Below are positions 29,005-37,319 of a stretch of DNA of 64,000 nt, in pieces. The stretch covers positions 128,323 through 192,322 of the forward strand of contig JAPSKH010000001.1 in assembly GCA_031177765.1 (NCBI GenBank), written 5' to 3'. Every line of letters starts with the position of its first letter. Position 1 is the first letter of the stretch. The notes under the pieces are model-generated. The model ran no database searches. It was not told where the DNA came from and worked only from the letters and a program-made list of their open reading frames with translations. A program made the position numbers and the translations under genes. Source of the stretch: Microbacterium sp. (GTDB taxonomy: Bacteria > Actinomycetota > Actinomycetes > Actinomycetales > Microbacteriaceae).

Positions 29005-30068
29005 TGAGCGCAGCACCGCCCCTGCGCCCCGAAGCGGCGACGACGCTGTCGCGCGGCGCCGTCATCCCGGCCCACCCCCTCGCGCTCACTTCGGCGCGCA
29101 CGCTCGACGAGCGACGCCAGCGTGCACTCACCCGCTACTACATCGACGCCGGCGCCGGTGGCATCGCCGTCGGGGTGCACACCACCCAGTTCGAGATCCG
29201 CGATCCGCGACACGGCCTGTTCGAGCCCGTCCTGGCACTCGCCGCCGAGGAGCTGGACGGGCGTGCGGGCACGCATGTCGTGCGGGTCGCAGGCGTCGCC
29301 GGCGACACCGCACAGGCCGTCGCGGAGGCCGAGCTGGCGCGGAGCCTGGGCTACGACGCCGTGCTCATCAGTCCGCGACTGCCCGGCGCGGACGACGCCA
29401 AGCTGCTGGACCGGGCGCGAGCCGTCGGCGAGGTGCTTCCGCTCATCGGGTTCTATCTACAGGAGGCCATCGGCGGCCCCGTGCTCGGACGCTCGTTCTG
29501 GCGCGCGTTCGCCCAGATCCCATCCGTCGTCGCCGTCAAGTCGGCACCGTTCGATCGTTACCGCACTCTGGAGCTGGTCCGCGGAGTGGCCGAGTCCGGG
29601 CGCGCCGACGCGGTCGCGCTCTACACCGGCAATGACGACGCGATCGTGGCGGACCTCTTGGCCGAGTTCCACGTCGACTCGCCGGAAGGACCTCGCACGC
29701 TGCGCTTCGTCGGAGGCCTGCTCGGGCAGTGGGCCGTGGGCACACGCGCGGCGGTGAGGATGCTGGAATGCGCCCATCGCGCCGCTGCGGGCGACATCGA
29801 GGCCTATCGCAGGCTCGGTGCCGCCGCGGCCGACATGGTGGACGTCAACCAGGCCGTCTTCGACCCGGGCAACGACTTCCACGGCGTGATCGCCGGCGTC
29901 CACGAGGTGCTGCGTCAGCAAGGTCTGCTTGCGGGCGTCTGGTGTCTGGATCCCGCTGAGGGCCTGTCTCCTGGGCAGGCCGAGGAGATCGAGCGGGTCC
30001 GGCAGCGCTATCCGCACCTCCACGATGACACGTTCATCGCGCAGCATCGGGACGAGTGGCTGCGGTGA
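29004..30068 (+). CDS. DapA-family aldolase/lyase
   Basis: A 354-residue protein of the dihydrodipicolinate synthase/N-acetylneuraminate lyase family, longer than the usual 290-310. The Schiff-base lysine is probably in VVAVKSAPFDRY, and the tyrosine-bearing strand is LIGFYLQEAIGG. The family cleaves or forms C-C bonds next to a 2-keto acid, so a 2-keto-3-deoxy sugar acid aldolase is a reasonable guess. The housekeeping dapA role is unlikely because it is locked into the sugar operon by overlaps on both sides (TGATG upstream, GTGA downstream). Confidence 0.75.
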   Translation: MSAAPPLRPEAATTLSRGAVIPAHPLALTSARTLDERRQRALTRYYIDAGAGGIAVGVHTTQFEIRDPRHGLFEPVLALAAEELDGRAGTHVVRVAGVAGDTAQAVAEAELARSLGYDAVLISPRLPGADDAKLLDRARAVGEVLPLIGFYLQEAIGGPVLGRSFWRAFAQIPSVVAVKSAPFDRYRTLELVRGVAESGRADAVALYTGNDDAIVADLLAEFHVDSPEGPRTLRFVGGLLGQWAVGTRAAVRMLECAHRAAAGDIEAYRRLGAAAADMVDVNQAVFDPGNDFHGVIAGVHEVLRQQGLLAGVWCLDPAEGLSPGQAEEIERVRQRYPHLHDDTFIAQHRDEWLR

Positions 30069-31075
30069 CAGCGCCGACGGTGATCGCTGCGGTGTCCGAG
30101 CAGCTGATGACGGAGTTCTTCTCGGACGACGACCTTGCACGCCTGCACCGGGCGGCGCAGGTGCTCGCGGACGGTCGCGGGGAGGCATTCAGCCGCGTCG
30201 ACGACCTGGGCGAGGCGCGGGATCGGGCAGGGTGCCGCATCCTCATCACCAGCTGGGGCGCGCCACCGCTCGACGAGGATCTTCTCGGCACGCTTCCGCT
30301 CCTGCAGCTGGTCGCGCACACCGGCGCGAGCATCCGTCCCTTCGCCACTGACGCGATGTTCGACCGGGGGGTCGTCGTCACACAGGCCGGTGCGGGCATG
30401 GCTCGTTCTGTCGCGGAGGTCTCGCTGGCCTTCACGATGGCGCTGCTGCACCGGATCCCGCAGATGCACGAGCGCCTGCGAGGGACCGCAGGCGGCTGGC
30501 ACGTCGCGGGTGCACAGCACGAGATCCTCGGGGCGCCCATCGCCGTGATCGGCGCGTCCCGCACCGGTCGCTCCTATCTCGAGCTCATCCGAGCACTCGG
30601 GGCGCATGCCCTGCTGGTGGATCCGACGATCACCGAACCCGATGCGCACGCCCTGGGCGCCCGGCTCGTCACGCTCGACGAAGCGCTCAGCGAGGCGCGG
30701 ATCGTCGCCCTGCACGCGCCCAGCCTGCCCGAGACGCGCCACCTCATCGGCGCCGACGAACTCGCGCGCATGGCGGACGGCTCGGGCCTGGTCAACACGG
30801 CGCGGTCATGGCTCGTCGACGAATCCGCCCTCCTGGCTGAGCTCGCCCGGGGGCGCCTCAGTGCCGCGATCGACGTCTTCGATGAGGAGCCGCTCGCGGC
30901 CGACAGTCCCTTCCGCACCGTCCCCGGCGCGCTGCTCACGCCACACCGTGCCGCGGGCACCGTCGAAGGACGGCTTCGCCAGGGCCGGATCATCGCGGAC
31001 GAACTCGAGGCCTTCGCGGCCGGCAGGCCGCTTCAGCACGCGATCACGCGGGAGCAGCTCGCGGTGATGGCATGA
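30065..31075 (+). CDS. D-2-hydroxyacid dehydrogenase family protein
   Basis: A 336-residue NAD-dependent dehydrogenase. The dinucleotide loop is degenerate (AVIGASRTGRSYLELI in place of GxGxxG). The catalytic triad can be traced to Arg in LVNTARSWLVDE, Glu in DVFDEEPL and His in LLTPHRAAGT. It would interconvert a 2-keto acid and its D-hydroxy acid, for example glyoxylate, hydroxypyruvate or a keto sugar acid released by the adjacent aldolase (inference). GTG 30065 overlaps the aldolase stop (GTGA). Confidence 0.8.
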   Translation: MTAPTVIAAVSEQLMTEFFSDDDLARLHRAAQVLADGRGEAFSRVDDLGEARDRAGCRILITSWGAPPLDEDLLGTLPLLQLVAHTGASIRPFATDAMFDRGVVVTQAGAGMARSVAEVSLAFTMALLHRIPQMHERLRGTAGGWHVAGAQHEILGAPIAVIGASRTGRSYLELIRALGAHALLVDPTITEPDAHALGARLVTLDEALSEARIVALHAPSLPETRHLIGADELARMADGSGLVNTARSWLVDESALLAELARGRLSAAIDVFDEEPLAADSPFRTVPGALLTPHRAAGTVEGRLRQGRIIADELEAFAAGRPLQHAITREQLAVMA

Positions 31076-32043
31076 GGATCGGCAGGCCGGTGCGCGTGGC
31101 GTTCGCCGGAGTCGCCCACTCGCATCCTTTCGCGGACGCCGAGAACCTCCGGGCGCGTGGAGCGCGACTGCTGTCGCTGTGGGACCCCGACGATCCCGCG
31201 GCCGCGAACGAGTTCCGGCGTCGGTTCGGGGTCGCCGCCCGCCCTGACCTGGACGCACTCCTGGAGGAACGGCCGGACGTCGTCGTCGCAACGGTGCGAA
31301 CGCCGCGGGCGGCGCACGTGTCTCGCGTGTGCACGCGAGCACGGATTCCGGCGTTCTTCAACAAGACCGTCGCTGCCGACGAACGCGGGCTCGAGTGCTG
31401 GTCGACGGCGGCCGGCGCTCCGAGATTCACGACGTCGGTGCTGCGCTTCGCTCCAGCCCTGCTGGAGCTGGCCCGCGAACTCCGGGATGTCCGGGTGCGA
31501 GCCGTGGACATCGTCGCACAGCATGACATCTCAGCGTTCCTGCAGCCCGGCCGACGCTGGCAGGACGATCCCCGTGGAGCGGGCGGGACGCTGGTCAACA
31601 TCGGCATCCATGCATGGGAGATGCTCGACGTGCTGCTTCCCGGCGCGCGAGCGCGTGTCCTGTCGGCGACGGCGACGAAAGGGACCGTACCGACCGCGTC
31701 CGAGCTGCTCGCGACCGTGCACGCGGAGGTCGGGGAAACAGCGCTCGCCGTGACCGTGTCCGGCGTCGCGGGGCCCGACTGCTACGCCGTGCGCGCGCTG
31801 ACCGACGACGGCCTTCGTCACGTGCGGCTGGGAACCGATCCTCCCGCGCTGGGGTATCACGGCGCCGCGGACGGCATTCTCCGCCTCGCGCGAACGCGCG
31901 AGCCTGCCGTCGCGGAGAGCCGCACGCGCGCGGTCTACGACAACGCCCTCGCTGCCGCGCGCGTCGCCCGGGATGCGGAGGCTTGCGCGGCACCTTCACC
32001 ACCTCACCAGATCGGAGAACACAATGGCAGTGCATCCGTTTGA
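31072..32043 (+). CDS. Gfo/Idh/MocA family oxidoreductase, divergent
   Basis: A 323-residue protein related to the two minus-strand Gfo/Idh/MocA enzymes but more divergent. The N-terminal loop is VAFAGVAHSHPFAD, with a His pair, as in the 21440-22477 protein. The EKP motif is replaced by FFNKTV: the Lys remains, the flanking Glu and Pro do not. The second domain has NIGIHAWEMLDVLL with the catalytic His. It overlaps the previous stop (ATGA) and its own 3' end overlaps the next gene by 20 nt. Confidence 0.75.
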   Translation: MRIGRPVRVAFAGVAHSHPFADAENLRARGARLLSLWDPDDPAAANEFRRRFGVAARPDLDALLEERPDVVVATVRTPRAAHVSRVCTRARIPAFFNKTVAADERGLECWSTAAGAPRFTTSVLRFAPALLELARELRDVRVRAVDIVAQHDISAFLQPGRRWQDDPRGAGGTLVNIGIHAWEMLDVLLPGARARVLSATATKGTVPTASELLATVHAEVGETALAVTVSGVAGPDCYAVRALTDDGLRHVRLGTDPPALGYHGAADGILRLARTREPAVAESRTRAVYDNALAAARVARDAEACAAPSPPHQIGEHNGSASV

Positions 32044-34504
32044 CCCTCGCTCCGTCCCCTCCTGCGAGGGGCTCCCGCCCGCATCGGCGGCGCTCAGCCG
32101 CCGAGCTTTCCTGGGAGGAGCCCTGGGAGTCGGTCTCGGGCTCGCGAGCCTCACCGGCGCCGGCGCGACGGCTGCCGCGTACGCCTCAGCCGCCGGCAAC
32201 CTCCTGCGCAACGGCGGCTTCGACGATGTGGCTGACGGCATGCCGCGAGACTGGAGCGTTTTCGCGCCGGCCTCCGCGCCGCACGTCCGCTCCTCGCAGG
32301 AGCGCGCGCGCGCCGGTGGCTGGAGCGTGCGGCTCGACGACCCGGACACCGGGACGGTCGTCGGCCTCCGAAGCGCAGCAGCCGCGGTAGCGCCGGGTGA
32401 GACGTACGATGCGGGCGTCCATCTCTTCCTCGAGAGAGGCGAAGCGAGCCTGTACCTGGAGTTCTGGGATGCCGCGGGTCAGCGGATCTGGAACCAGTTC
32501 CGCACCAGCTCGATCACGGGAAGCTGGCAGCATCTGGACGTCCGCGGCACGGCGCCGGAGCACGCGGTCGCAGCGACGGTTCTGGTGTACTCCGGACGGT
32601 CCAGCGTCGGCACGAGCTTCTTCGACGACGCGACCCTCACCGCCGTGACGCCGCTGATACCAGAGCTGTTCGGACCGGCGTCGCTCACGGCCGCTGTTCG
32701 TGGTGCCCTGCTCGTGGGCGATGTCGTCTATGTCACCTCGCGATACAAGACACCGGAAGGAAGACTCCGGCTGGCGCAGGTGGACGTGCGAAGCGGCTCC
32801 GTGACGACGGTCGACGATCTCGAGATCGACGGCACGGGTGGGCACCGTCTGGCCTCCGACGGTCGATACCTCTACATCGGCCCCTCCGGCAGCGCGTGGA
32901 TCTGGCGCTTCGACCCGTCGACCCGCACGGCTGAGCGGTGGGCGCAGGCCGGCACAGCGAGCACGTGGTACTACGCCATGACGGTCCACGACGGGCACCT
33001 CTACATCGGCACCTACCCTGACTGCGCGGTCAAGCGGGTGCGCCTGTCCGACGCCTCGGTGCACACCTACGGTCGCGTATCAAGCTCGCTCTACGCGACG
33101 GCCGTCGTCGTCGACGAGGAGTACGTGTACGCGGGTTCGGCGGCGCCGGGTCGGCTGCTGCGTTGGCCGAAGCAGGGAGGTGAGCCGCTCGACCTCTCCT
33201 CGGCGCTCAGCGAGTCCCCGGTGGGGATCCTGGCGATGGCAGCCGCCGGCGGCCTGCTCCACGTCGCCTGTGGCCGCGAGGTGATCTCCCTTCGGCCGGA
33301 CGGCTCAGAGCGGGTGAGCCGGCCCATCCCCGAGGCCGACCGATACGTCGACCAGCTGGCCGTGGGCGGCGATCGCGTCTACGCGGTGGCGCGTCTCACC
33401 TCGAACCACTACGAGGTGACGGCGACCGGCTTGGTGCCCCTCGGGCGCCCGCTGGACAACGTCGAGAACCAGCTGCTGGCTGTCACCGCGGATGGCTCCC
33501 TCGCCGGCGTGAGCGGGCTCGGGCATGTATGGACGCTGCAGCCGGGCGGTGCCCACACGGTCTGGGACACCTCCACGCGTGGATTCGGGTATCCCGAGGT
33601 GGCGCAGTCGATGCTTCTGACGAGCCGGCAGCGCGTCTGGGTCGGCGGGCACTTCGCGATCACGGTGCACCATCCGCCTTCTGGTGGGAACGACAGATTC
33701 GACGTCAACGGCGAGCCGAAGGCGTTGGTGGAAGGGCGCGACGGCACGGTCTACGCCGGGATGTACCCCACGGGCGAGATCATCGCCATCGAGCCCGACA
33801 CGCACGAGGTGACCGTCATGGGCACCTTGGGGAACCAGCAGATGCGTACCCGCGCGATGTACGCCGATCATCCCCGGAATCAGCTGCTCGTCGCGTCGGG
33901 TCCCACGGGAGGGATGCACACCGGCGCCCTCACGTTCATCGATCTCACCACGGGCGCGTTCGACGTGCACCGCGAGTACCTGCCGGACCAGAGCGTGATG
34001 TGCGTCGCCGTGTCGGGCACGACCGCGTACATCGTGGGCGACACCTACGGCGAGTCCACGGGCGGGCCGCTTCGCCCCGCCGCGGAGGTCGCCGCCGTGG
34101 ATCTGCGAACCAGGCAGCTGCTGTGGCGCGAGGTCCTGCGCAGCGATTGGCAGTCGTACGAGGCCGTCCACGTCGCCGGCGACCTGCTCTACTTCATGAG
34201 CCGGCGTCCTCGCGGTCGCTGGTTCTCGTACGACGTCGCTGCGCGTCGGATCGTGCAGGAGGGTGATCTGGGCGGCTACGGGGCCTTCGGTGGCAACGAC
34301 GGTCGCGTGCTGACCTGGGTGCACTGGACCTACGACATCCGTGAGCTGCCGAGCGTGCGCACCGAGGTCGGCAGGCTGCTGCACGCGGGGGTGCCGAACG
34401 GCTGGTACAACAACCCGGCCTTCAACATCACGCCCAACGGCAAGCACACGTGGGGCATGCACGGCACGGATCTGGCTCGATTCCCGATCCCGCGTTCCTC
34501 CTGA
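32024..34504 (+). CDS. Tat-exported beta-propeller protein with N-terminal carbohydrate-binding-like domain
   Basis: An 826-residue protein. The twin-arginine signal is visible (LSRRAFLGGALGVGLGLASL, cleavage near AYASA), so it is exported folded. Residues about 60-210 look like a CBM/jelly-roll domain (NLLRNGGFDDV start, aromatic-rich strands, FFDDATL end). The rest is repetitive, with blade-like units such as DGRYLYIGPSGSAWIWRFD, GHLYIGTYPDC and GTVYAGMYPTGEI, typical of a seven-bladed propeller. Some polysaccharide lyases have this fold, so an enzyme releasing the imported sugar is plausible, but no catalytic motif is recognised. GGAGA lies 6 nt before ATG 32024. Confidence 0.7.
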   Translation: MAVHPFDPRSVPSCEGLPPASAALSRRAFLGGALGVGLGLASLTGAGATAAAYASAAGNLLRNGGFDDVADGMPRDWSVFAPASAPHVRSSQERARAGGWSVRLDDPDTGTVVGLRSAAAAVAPGETYDAGVHLFLERGEASLYLEFWDAAGQRIWNQFRTSSITGSWQHLDVRGTAPEHAVAATVLVYSGRSSVGTSFFDDATLTAVTPLIPELFGPASLTAAVRGALLVGDVVYVTSRYKTPEGRLRLAQVDVRSGSVTTVDDLEIDGTGGHRLASDGRYLYIGPSGSAWIWRFDPSTRTAERWAQAGTASTWYYAMTVHDGHLYIGTYPDCAVKRVRLSDASVHTYGRVSSSLYATAVVVDEEYVYAGSAAPGRLLRWPKQGGEPLDLSSALSESPVGILAMAAAGGLLHVACGREVISLRPDGSERVSRPIPEADRYVDQLAVGGDRVYAVARLTSNHYEVTATGLVPLGRPLDNVENQLLAVTADGSLAGVSGLGHVWTLQPGGAHTVWDTSTRGFGYPEVAQSMLLTSRQRVWVGGHFAITVHHPPSGGNDRFDVNGEPKALVEGRDGTVYAGMYPTGEIIAIEPDTHEVTVMGTLGNQQMRTRAMYADHPRNQLLVASGPTGGMHTGALTFIDLTTGAFDVHREYLPDQSVMCVAVSGTTAYIVGDTYGESTGGPLRPAAEVAAVDLRTRQLLWREVLRSDWQSYEAVHVAGDLLYFMSRRPRGRWFSYDVAARRIVQEGDLGGYGAFGGNDGRVLTWVHWTYDIRELPSVRTEVGRLLHAGVPNGWYNNPAFNITPNGKHTWGMHGTDLARFPIPRSS

Positions 34505-34554
34505 TCGGCCGGTCATCCAGGAGCGGCCGGGCCGCCTGTCCGCCGTGCGCGCGG

Positions 34555-34755
34555 CTACGCGGTCCGGCCGGCCGAGGCCTCGGATCCGGCCTCGGCGGCC
34601 GCCGGAAGGGTGATCGCCGCGAGGCCGTCGCGGAAAGCGCCGACGGGCGTCTCCACCGGCTGGTACTGATGGGTGAAGCCGTTCTCGTCCACCACGGCGA
34701 GAGACACGAGCACGTAGCCGCGTCGCGGCAGCCGCTTCTGCTTGCTCTTGGCCAT
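34555..34755 (-). CDS. Small hypothetical protein (66 aa)
   Basis: A basic N-terminus (MAKSKQKRLPRRGYVLVSLAVV) is followed by a short acidic/hydrophobic region and an Ala/Glu-rich tail. Function is unknown. It is believed to be real because a TAGGCT -10 box sits exactly 6 nt before the ATG, the same leaderless arrangement seen for several other genes in the window. A 9-bp inverted repeat (34571-34579 with 34588-34596) lies within its 3' end and could act as a terminator. Confidence 0.6.
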   Translation of the reverse strand: MAKSKQKRLPRRGYVLVSLAVVDENGFTHQYQPVETPVGAFRDGLAAITLPAAAEAGSEASAGRTA

Positions 34756-34761
34756 GCGGCG

Positions 34762-34767
34762 AGCCTA
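34762..34767 (-). promoter_or_regulatory. -10 box for the leaderless 66-aa gene
   Basis: TAGGCT, 6 nt upstream of the ATG at 34755 on the minus strand. Confidence 0.5.
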
Positions 34768-34827
34768 CCGGCGGTGGCCGCCAGCACGCGGGAACGGCAC
34801 ACGTCACCGTCGAGTGGCGGCGCGTCG

Positions 34828-34901
34828 TAGGGCGGGTGGGACTTGAACCCACGATCGTCGGGTTATGAGCCCGCTGCCTTGACCAGCTTGGCCACCGCCC
34901 C
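34828..34901 (-). tRNA. tRNA with CAU anticodon (tRNA-Met or tRNA-Ile2)
   Basis: A 74-nt gene on the minus strand. The acceptor GGGGCGG pairs with CCGCCCT (G1-U72 wobble), the anticodon loop is CTCATAA, and the T arm is GTGGG-TTCAAGT-CCCAC. The anticodon stem has three consecutive G-C pairs (GGG/CCC), an initiator-like feature, but C11-G24 and the paired 1-72 position speak against an initiator. Positions 13-22 and 27-43 are A-A and G-A mismatches. CAU genes may also be tRNA-Ile2, read after lysidine modification. CCA is not encoded. A TAGGCT box lies at 34913-34918. Confidence 0.8.
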
Positions 34902-34948
34902 TTGCGCCTCCGAGCCTACCGGTGAGAGAGCCGGCGCAGGAGTCGCCG

Positions 34949-36031
34949 TCAGTGCGCGTCGCCGTCGGCGGGGTCCTTCACCGGCGGCTCGGGCCAGACC
35001 TTCGACACGGCCTCGGTGACCCTGATGTTTCCCGTCCGGGGATGGGTGACATCCGGGCCGCCGCTGCTGCCTCGCTGGATCGGGATCTCCTGGCTGTCGC
35101 TGATGATCTGCGGATGATGACGCGCGAGCTGGAACACCCCCCACACGGCGGCCGCGCCGACGATGGCGAAGGCGATGTACACCCACAGCGGGGCGCCGCT
35201 GGCCTCACCGAGGACGAACAGGCCGATGAGGATCGCGACGATGGGGTCGACGACGGTGAGTCCGGCGACGACGAGATCCGGCGGACCGGAGGCGTACGCG
35301 GTCTGCACGAAGTACGCGCCGATGATCGCACCCGCGATGAGGGCCGCCAGGCACGCGAACGTGAGCCACTCGAAGTCGCCGCCCTGGATCCGCTTGATGA
35401 CCACCTTCGCCAGCGTCGCGACGAAGCCGTAGATGACGCCCGCGGCCATGATGTAGAACAGGGCGCGCATGCGCTTGCGCAGCCACACCCACAGCACCGT
35501 GAAGACGAGTGTGACGATGCCCAGCAGCACGAGGATCGTGATCAGCTGACGCTCCGACACGCTCTTCTCCGTCGCGAACAGCGCTGCGATGGTGACGAAG
35601 ACGAAGACGCCCCCGACACAGGCGGCGATGGCGGTGAGCGACCGCCGCGTCGGGCGATGCCCGCTGATCTGCGCGTTGAGCAGCGTGGTGATGACGAGCG
35701 CGATCGCGCCGAGCGGCTGCACCACGATGAGCGGCGCGACCGCCAGCGCCGAGAGCTGACAGACGATCGCCACCGCCAGCATGAGCGTCCCGAGAACCCA
35801 CGACGGGCGCGAGAGCAGCCGCAGCAGGTTGCTGCCGCTCAGCCCCTGACCCCCGCTGGAGCCGCTGAGCCGTTCGACCTTCATCACACCGCGATGCTGG
35901 TACTGAGCACCGAAGGACATGAAGACCGCACCGAGCAGCGCCAGGGGGATGCCGATCAGTAGAGCGGGGTTCTGGAACGCGCCGACGAGCTGGTCGCCGA
36001 CGTCCTCGAGCTCCTGAACGGTGAACACCAC
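34949..36031 (-). CDS. DMT-family transporter (NIPA/EamA-like)
   Basis: A 360-residue membrane protein with about nine to ten predicted membrane segments, for example IGIPLALLGAVFMSFGAQYQ, VLGTLMLAVAIVCQLSALAV and LVVAGLTVVDPIVAILIGLF, and a hydrophilic C-terminal tail of about 55 residues. The FGAQYQHRGV start and the central PLGAIALVITTLLNA segment resemble the NIPA-like branch of the drug/metabolite transporter superfamily, some members of which move Mg2+. The substrate is unknown. The GTG start at 36031 sits 6 nt after TAGTGT (leaderless). It is divergent from def. Confidence 0.8.
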   Translation of the reverse strand: MVFTVQELEDVGDQLVGAFQNPALLIGIPLALLGAVFMSFGAQYQHRGVMKVERLSGSSGGQGLSGSNLLRLLSRPSWVLGTLMLAVAIVCQLSALAVAPLIVVQPLGAIALVITTLLNAQISGHRPTRRSLTAIAACVGGVFVFVTIAALFATEKSVSERQLITILVLLGIVTLVFTVLWVWLRKRMRALFYIMAAGVIYGFVATLAKVVIKRIQGGDFEWLTFACLAALIAGAIIGAYFVQTAYASGPPDLVVAGLTVVDPIVAILIGLFVLGEASGAPLWVYIAFAIVGAAAVWGVFQLARHHPQIISDSQEIPIQRGSSGGPDVTHPRTGNIRVTEAVSKVWPEPPVKDPADGDAH

Positions 36032-36037
36032 GCTTCG

Positions 36038-36043
36038 ACACTA
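36038..36043 (-). promoter_or_regulatory. -10 box for the leaderless transporter gene
   Basis: TAGTGT on the minus strand, 6 nt before GTG 36031. The divergent def gene has the same hexamer at the same distance. Confidence 0.5.
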
Positions 36044-36062
36044 GCCCGAAGGTGCCGGTCGG

Positions 36063-36068
36063 TAGTGT
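36063..36068 (+). promoter_or_regulatory. -10 box for leaderless def
   Basis: TAGTGT on the plus strand, 6 nt before GTG 36075, with no ribosome-binding site. Confidence 0.5.
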
Positions 36069-36074
36069 CTATGC

Positions 36075-36641
36075 GTGGCTGTTCTCCCGATTCGCATCAT
36101 GGGCGATCCCGTCCTTCACTCTCCCGCGGCACCCGTCGAAGAGGTCACGGACGAGATCCGCGCCCTTGTCGCCGACATGTTCGAGACGATGGATGCCGCG
36201 CCCGGCGTGGGCCTGGCCGCGCCCCAGGTGGGCGTCCCGCTGCGGATCTACACGTACTCGTACGCCGACGACGACGGCAGCCCGTGGCGCGGCGTCATCA
36301 TCAACCCGGAGCTGTGGATGCGGCCGCTCGAGCCGGGGCAGCCCGATCCCGACGAAGAGTCGGAGGGATGCCTGTCGTTCCCCGGCGAGCGGTTCCCGCT
36401 CCGGCGCTCGGACGAGGTCCTGGTGACCGGCACCGACCTGGAGGGCGAGCCGGTGCGGATCGAGGTCGACGGCTGGCGGGCCCGCATCATGCAGCACGAA
36501 TTCGATCACCTCGACGGGATCCTCTACGTGGACCGGCTGGCCGACAGCGACTGGAAGACGGTGCAGAAGATCGCGCGCAAGCGCGGTTGGGGCCGGCCGG
36601 GACAGTCCTGGATGCCCGGCGTCGACGACCTCGAGGGCTGA
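36075..36641 (+). CDS. def: Peptide deformylase
   Basis: Removes the N-formyl group from nascent proteins in the cytosol. The protein has 188 residues, slightly long because of an actinobacterial insertion (QPDPDEE). All three motifs are intact: GVGLAAPQ, EGCLSFPG (metal Cys) and QHEFDHLDG (two metal His and catalytic Glu). The GTG start lacks an SD and follows TAGTGT by 6 nt. It is monocistronic and divergent from the transporter gene. Confidence 0.96.
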   Translation: MAVLPIRIMGDPVLHSPAAPVEEVTDEIRALVADMFETMDAAPGVGLAAPQVGVPLRIYTYSYADDDGSPWRGVIINPELWMRPLEPGQPDPDEESEGCLSFPGERFPLRRSDEVLVTGTDLEGEPVRIEVDGWRARIMQHEFDHLDGILYVDRLADSDWKTVQKIARKRGWGRPGQSWMPGVDDLEG

Positions 36642-36675
36642 CGCGGCCGGCGCTGCGCGGCAGCGGCGGACAGCG

Positions 36676-36734
36676 TCGAACGAACTCGAAAAAAAGTCTG
36701 TCGAGTCGGGAATAAATCGACCTCCTCATGGCGT
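36676..36734 (+). promoter_or_regulatory. Stress-type control region of hsp20
   Basis: Two signals overlap. GGGAAT (36708-36713) followed after 18 nt by CGTC (36732-36735) resembles a SigH/SigR-type ECF promoter (GGAAT-N18-GTT, last base differing). Upstream is a perfect inverted repeat ACTCGA-N11-TCGAGT (36684-36689, 36701-36706), and TCGA recurs at 36676, 36686, 36701 and 36717. It does not match CIRCE or the HspR HAIR consensus. Confidence 0.45.
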
Positions 36735-36782
36735 CGATGTGGATACAACCGAAACCACACGACCAGACAAGGAGGTTTGATG

Positions 36783-37310
36783 ATGCTCTTCGATACGTTG
36801 CGTGCATTCGATCGTCTTGAGTCGGTCTTCGAAACCGCCTTGGACGGCATGACGACCATGGCGGCGCCGATGGACCTGCGACGGGACGCCGACCGGTACG
36901 TCCTGGAGACCGACCTTCCGGGCGTCGACCCCGACTCGATCGACGTCTCGGTCGACGGCCGCTGGCTCACCGTGCGAGCCGAGCGCTCGCACTCCAGCGA
37001 GGACGAGCGGGGTGAGTGGCTCGTCCGCGAGCGCTCTCGATCGCAGATGATGCGCCAGGTCACCCTGTCGCAGGACGTCGACGTGGACAAGATCAGCGCG
37101 AACTATCGCGACGGCGTGCTGACCGTGGCCATCCCGCTCCTCGAGTCGGCTCGCCCGCGGAAGATCGCGGTCGAATCAGGCTCCGGACAGCGTGCCCTGG
37201 GCACTCAGGAGACGGTGCAGGTGCAGGAGAAGGAGCACGCCGGGGCCGCGTCCACGGCGGGTCAGCCCGTCGAGGGAAAAGCGCCCGCCGCGCACTCGAT
37301 CGCGTCCTGA
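36783..37310 (+). CDS. Hsp20/alpha-crystallin family small heat-shock protein
   Basis: A 175-residue ATP-independent holdase chaperone. The alpha-crystallin domain spans about residues 30-120 (DRYVLETDLPGVDPDSIDV through YRDGVLTVAIPLLES, containing the conserved GVLTV). The C-terminal IxI-like tail (RKIAV) is followed by about 45 residues of Gln/Ala/Glu-rich extension. AAGGAGG at 36769-36775 favours ATG 36783 (7-nt spacing) over 36780. A long hairpin follows the stop, then the peroxiredoxin-glutaredoxin-thioredoxin genes, so this looks like a proteotoxic and thiol-stress cluster. Confidence 0.88.
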   Translation: MLFDTLRAFDRLESVFETALDGMTTMAAPMDLRRDADRYVLETDLPGVDPDSIDVSVDGRWLTVRAERSHSSEDERGEWLVRERSRSQMMRQVTLSQDVDVDKISANYRDGVLTVAIPLLESARPRKIAVESGSGQRALGTQETVQVQEKEHAGAASTAGQPVEGKAPAAHSIAS

Positions 37311-37319
37311 CGCGATGGT

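Noticed and set aside
34506..34529. Terminator after the Tat-exported protein gene
   Set aside because: Two copies of the self-complementary CGGCCG could pair over a 12-nt loop, but the stem is short and no T-tract follows; not firm enough to list.
34828..34901. Initiator tRNA-fMet identity
   Set aside because: The acceptor end is paired (G1-U72) and the 11-24 pair is C-G, against initiator rules, despite the GGG/CCC anticodon stem.
36684..36706. HspR HAIR or CIRCE site before hsp20
   Set aside because: The arms ACTCGA/TCGAGT and 11-nt spacer match neither consensus (CTTGAGT-N7-ACTCAAG or TTAGCACTC-N9-GAGTGCTAA).
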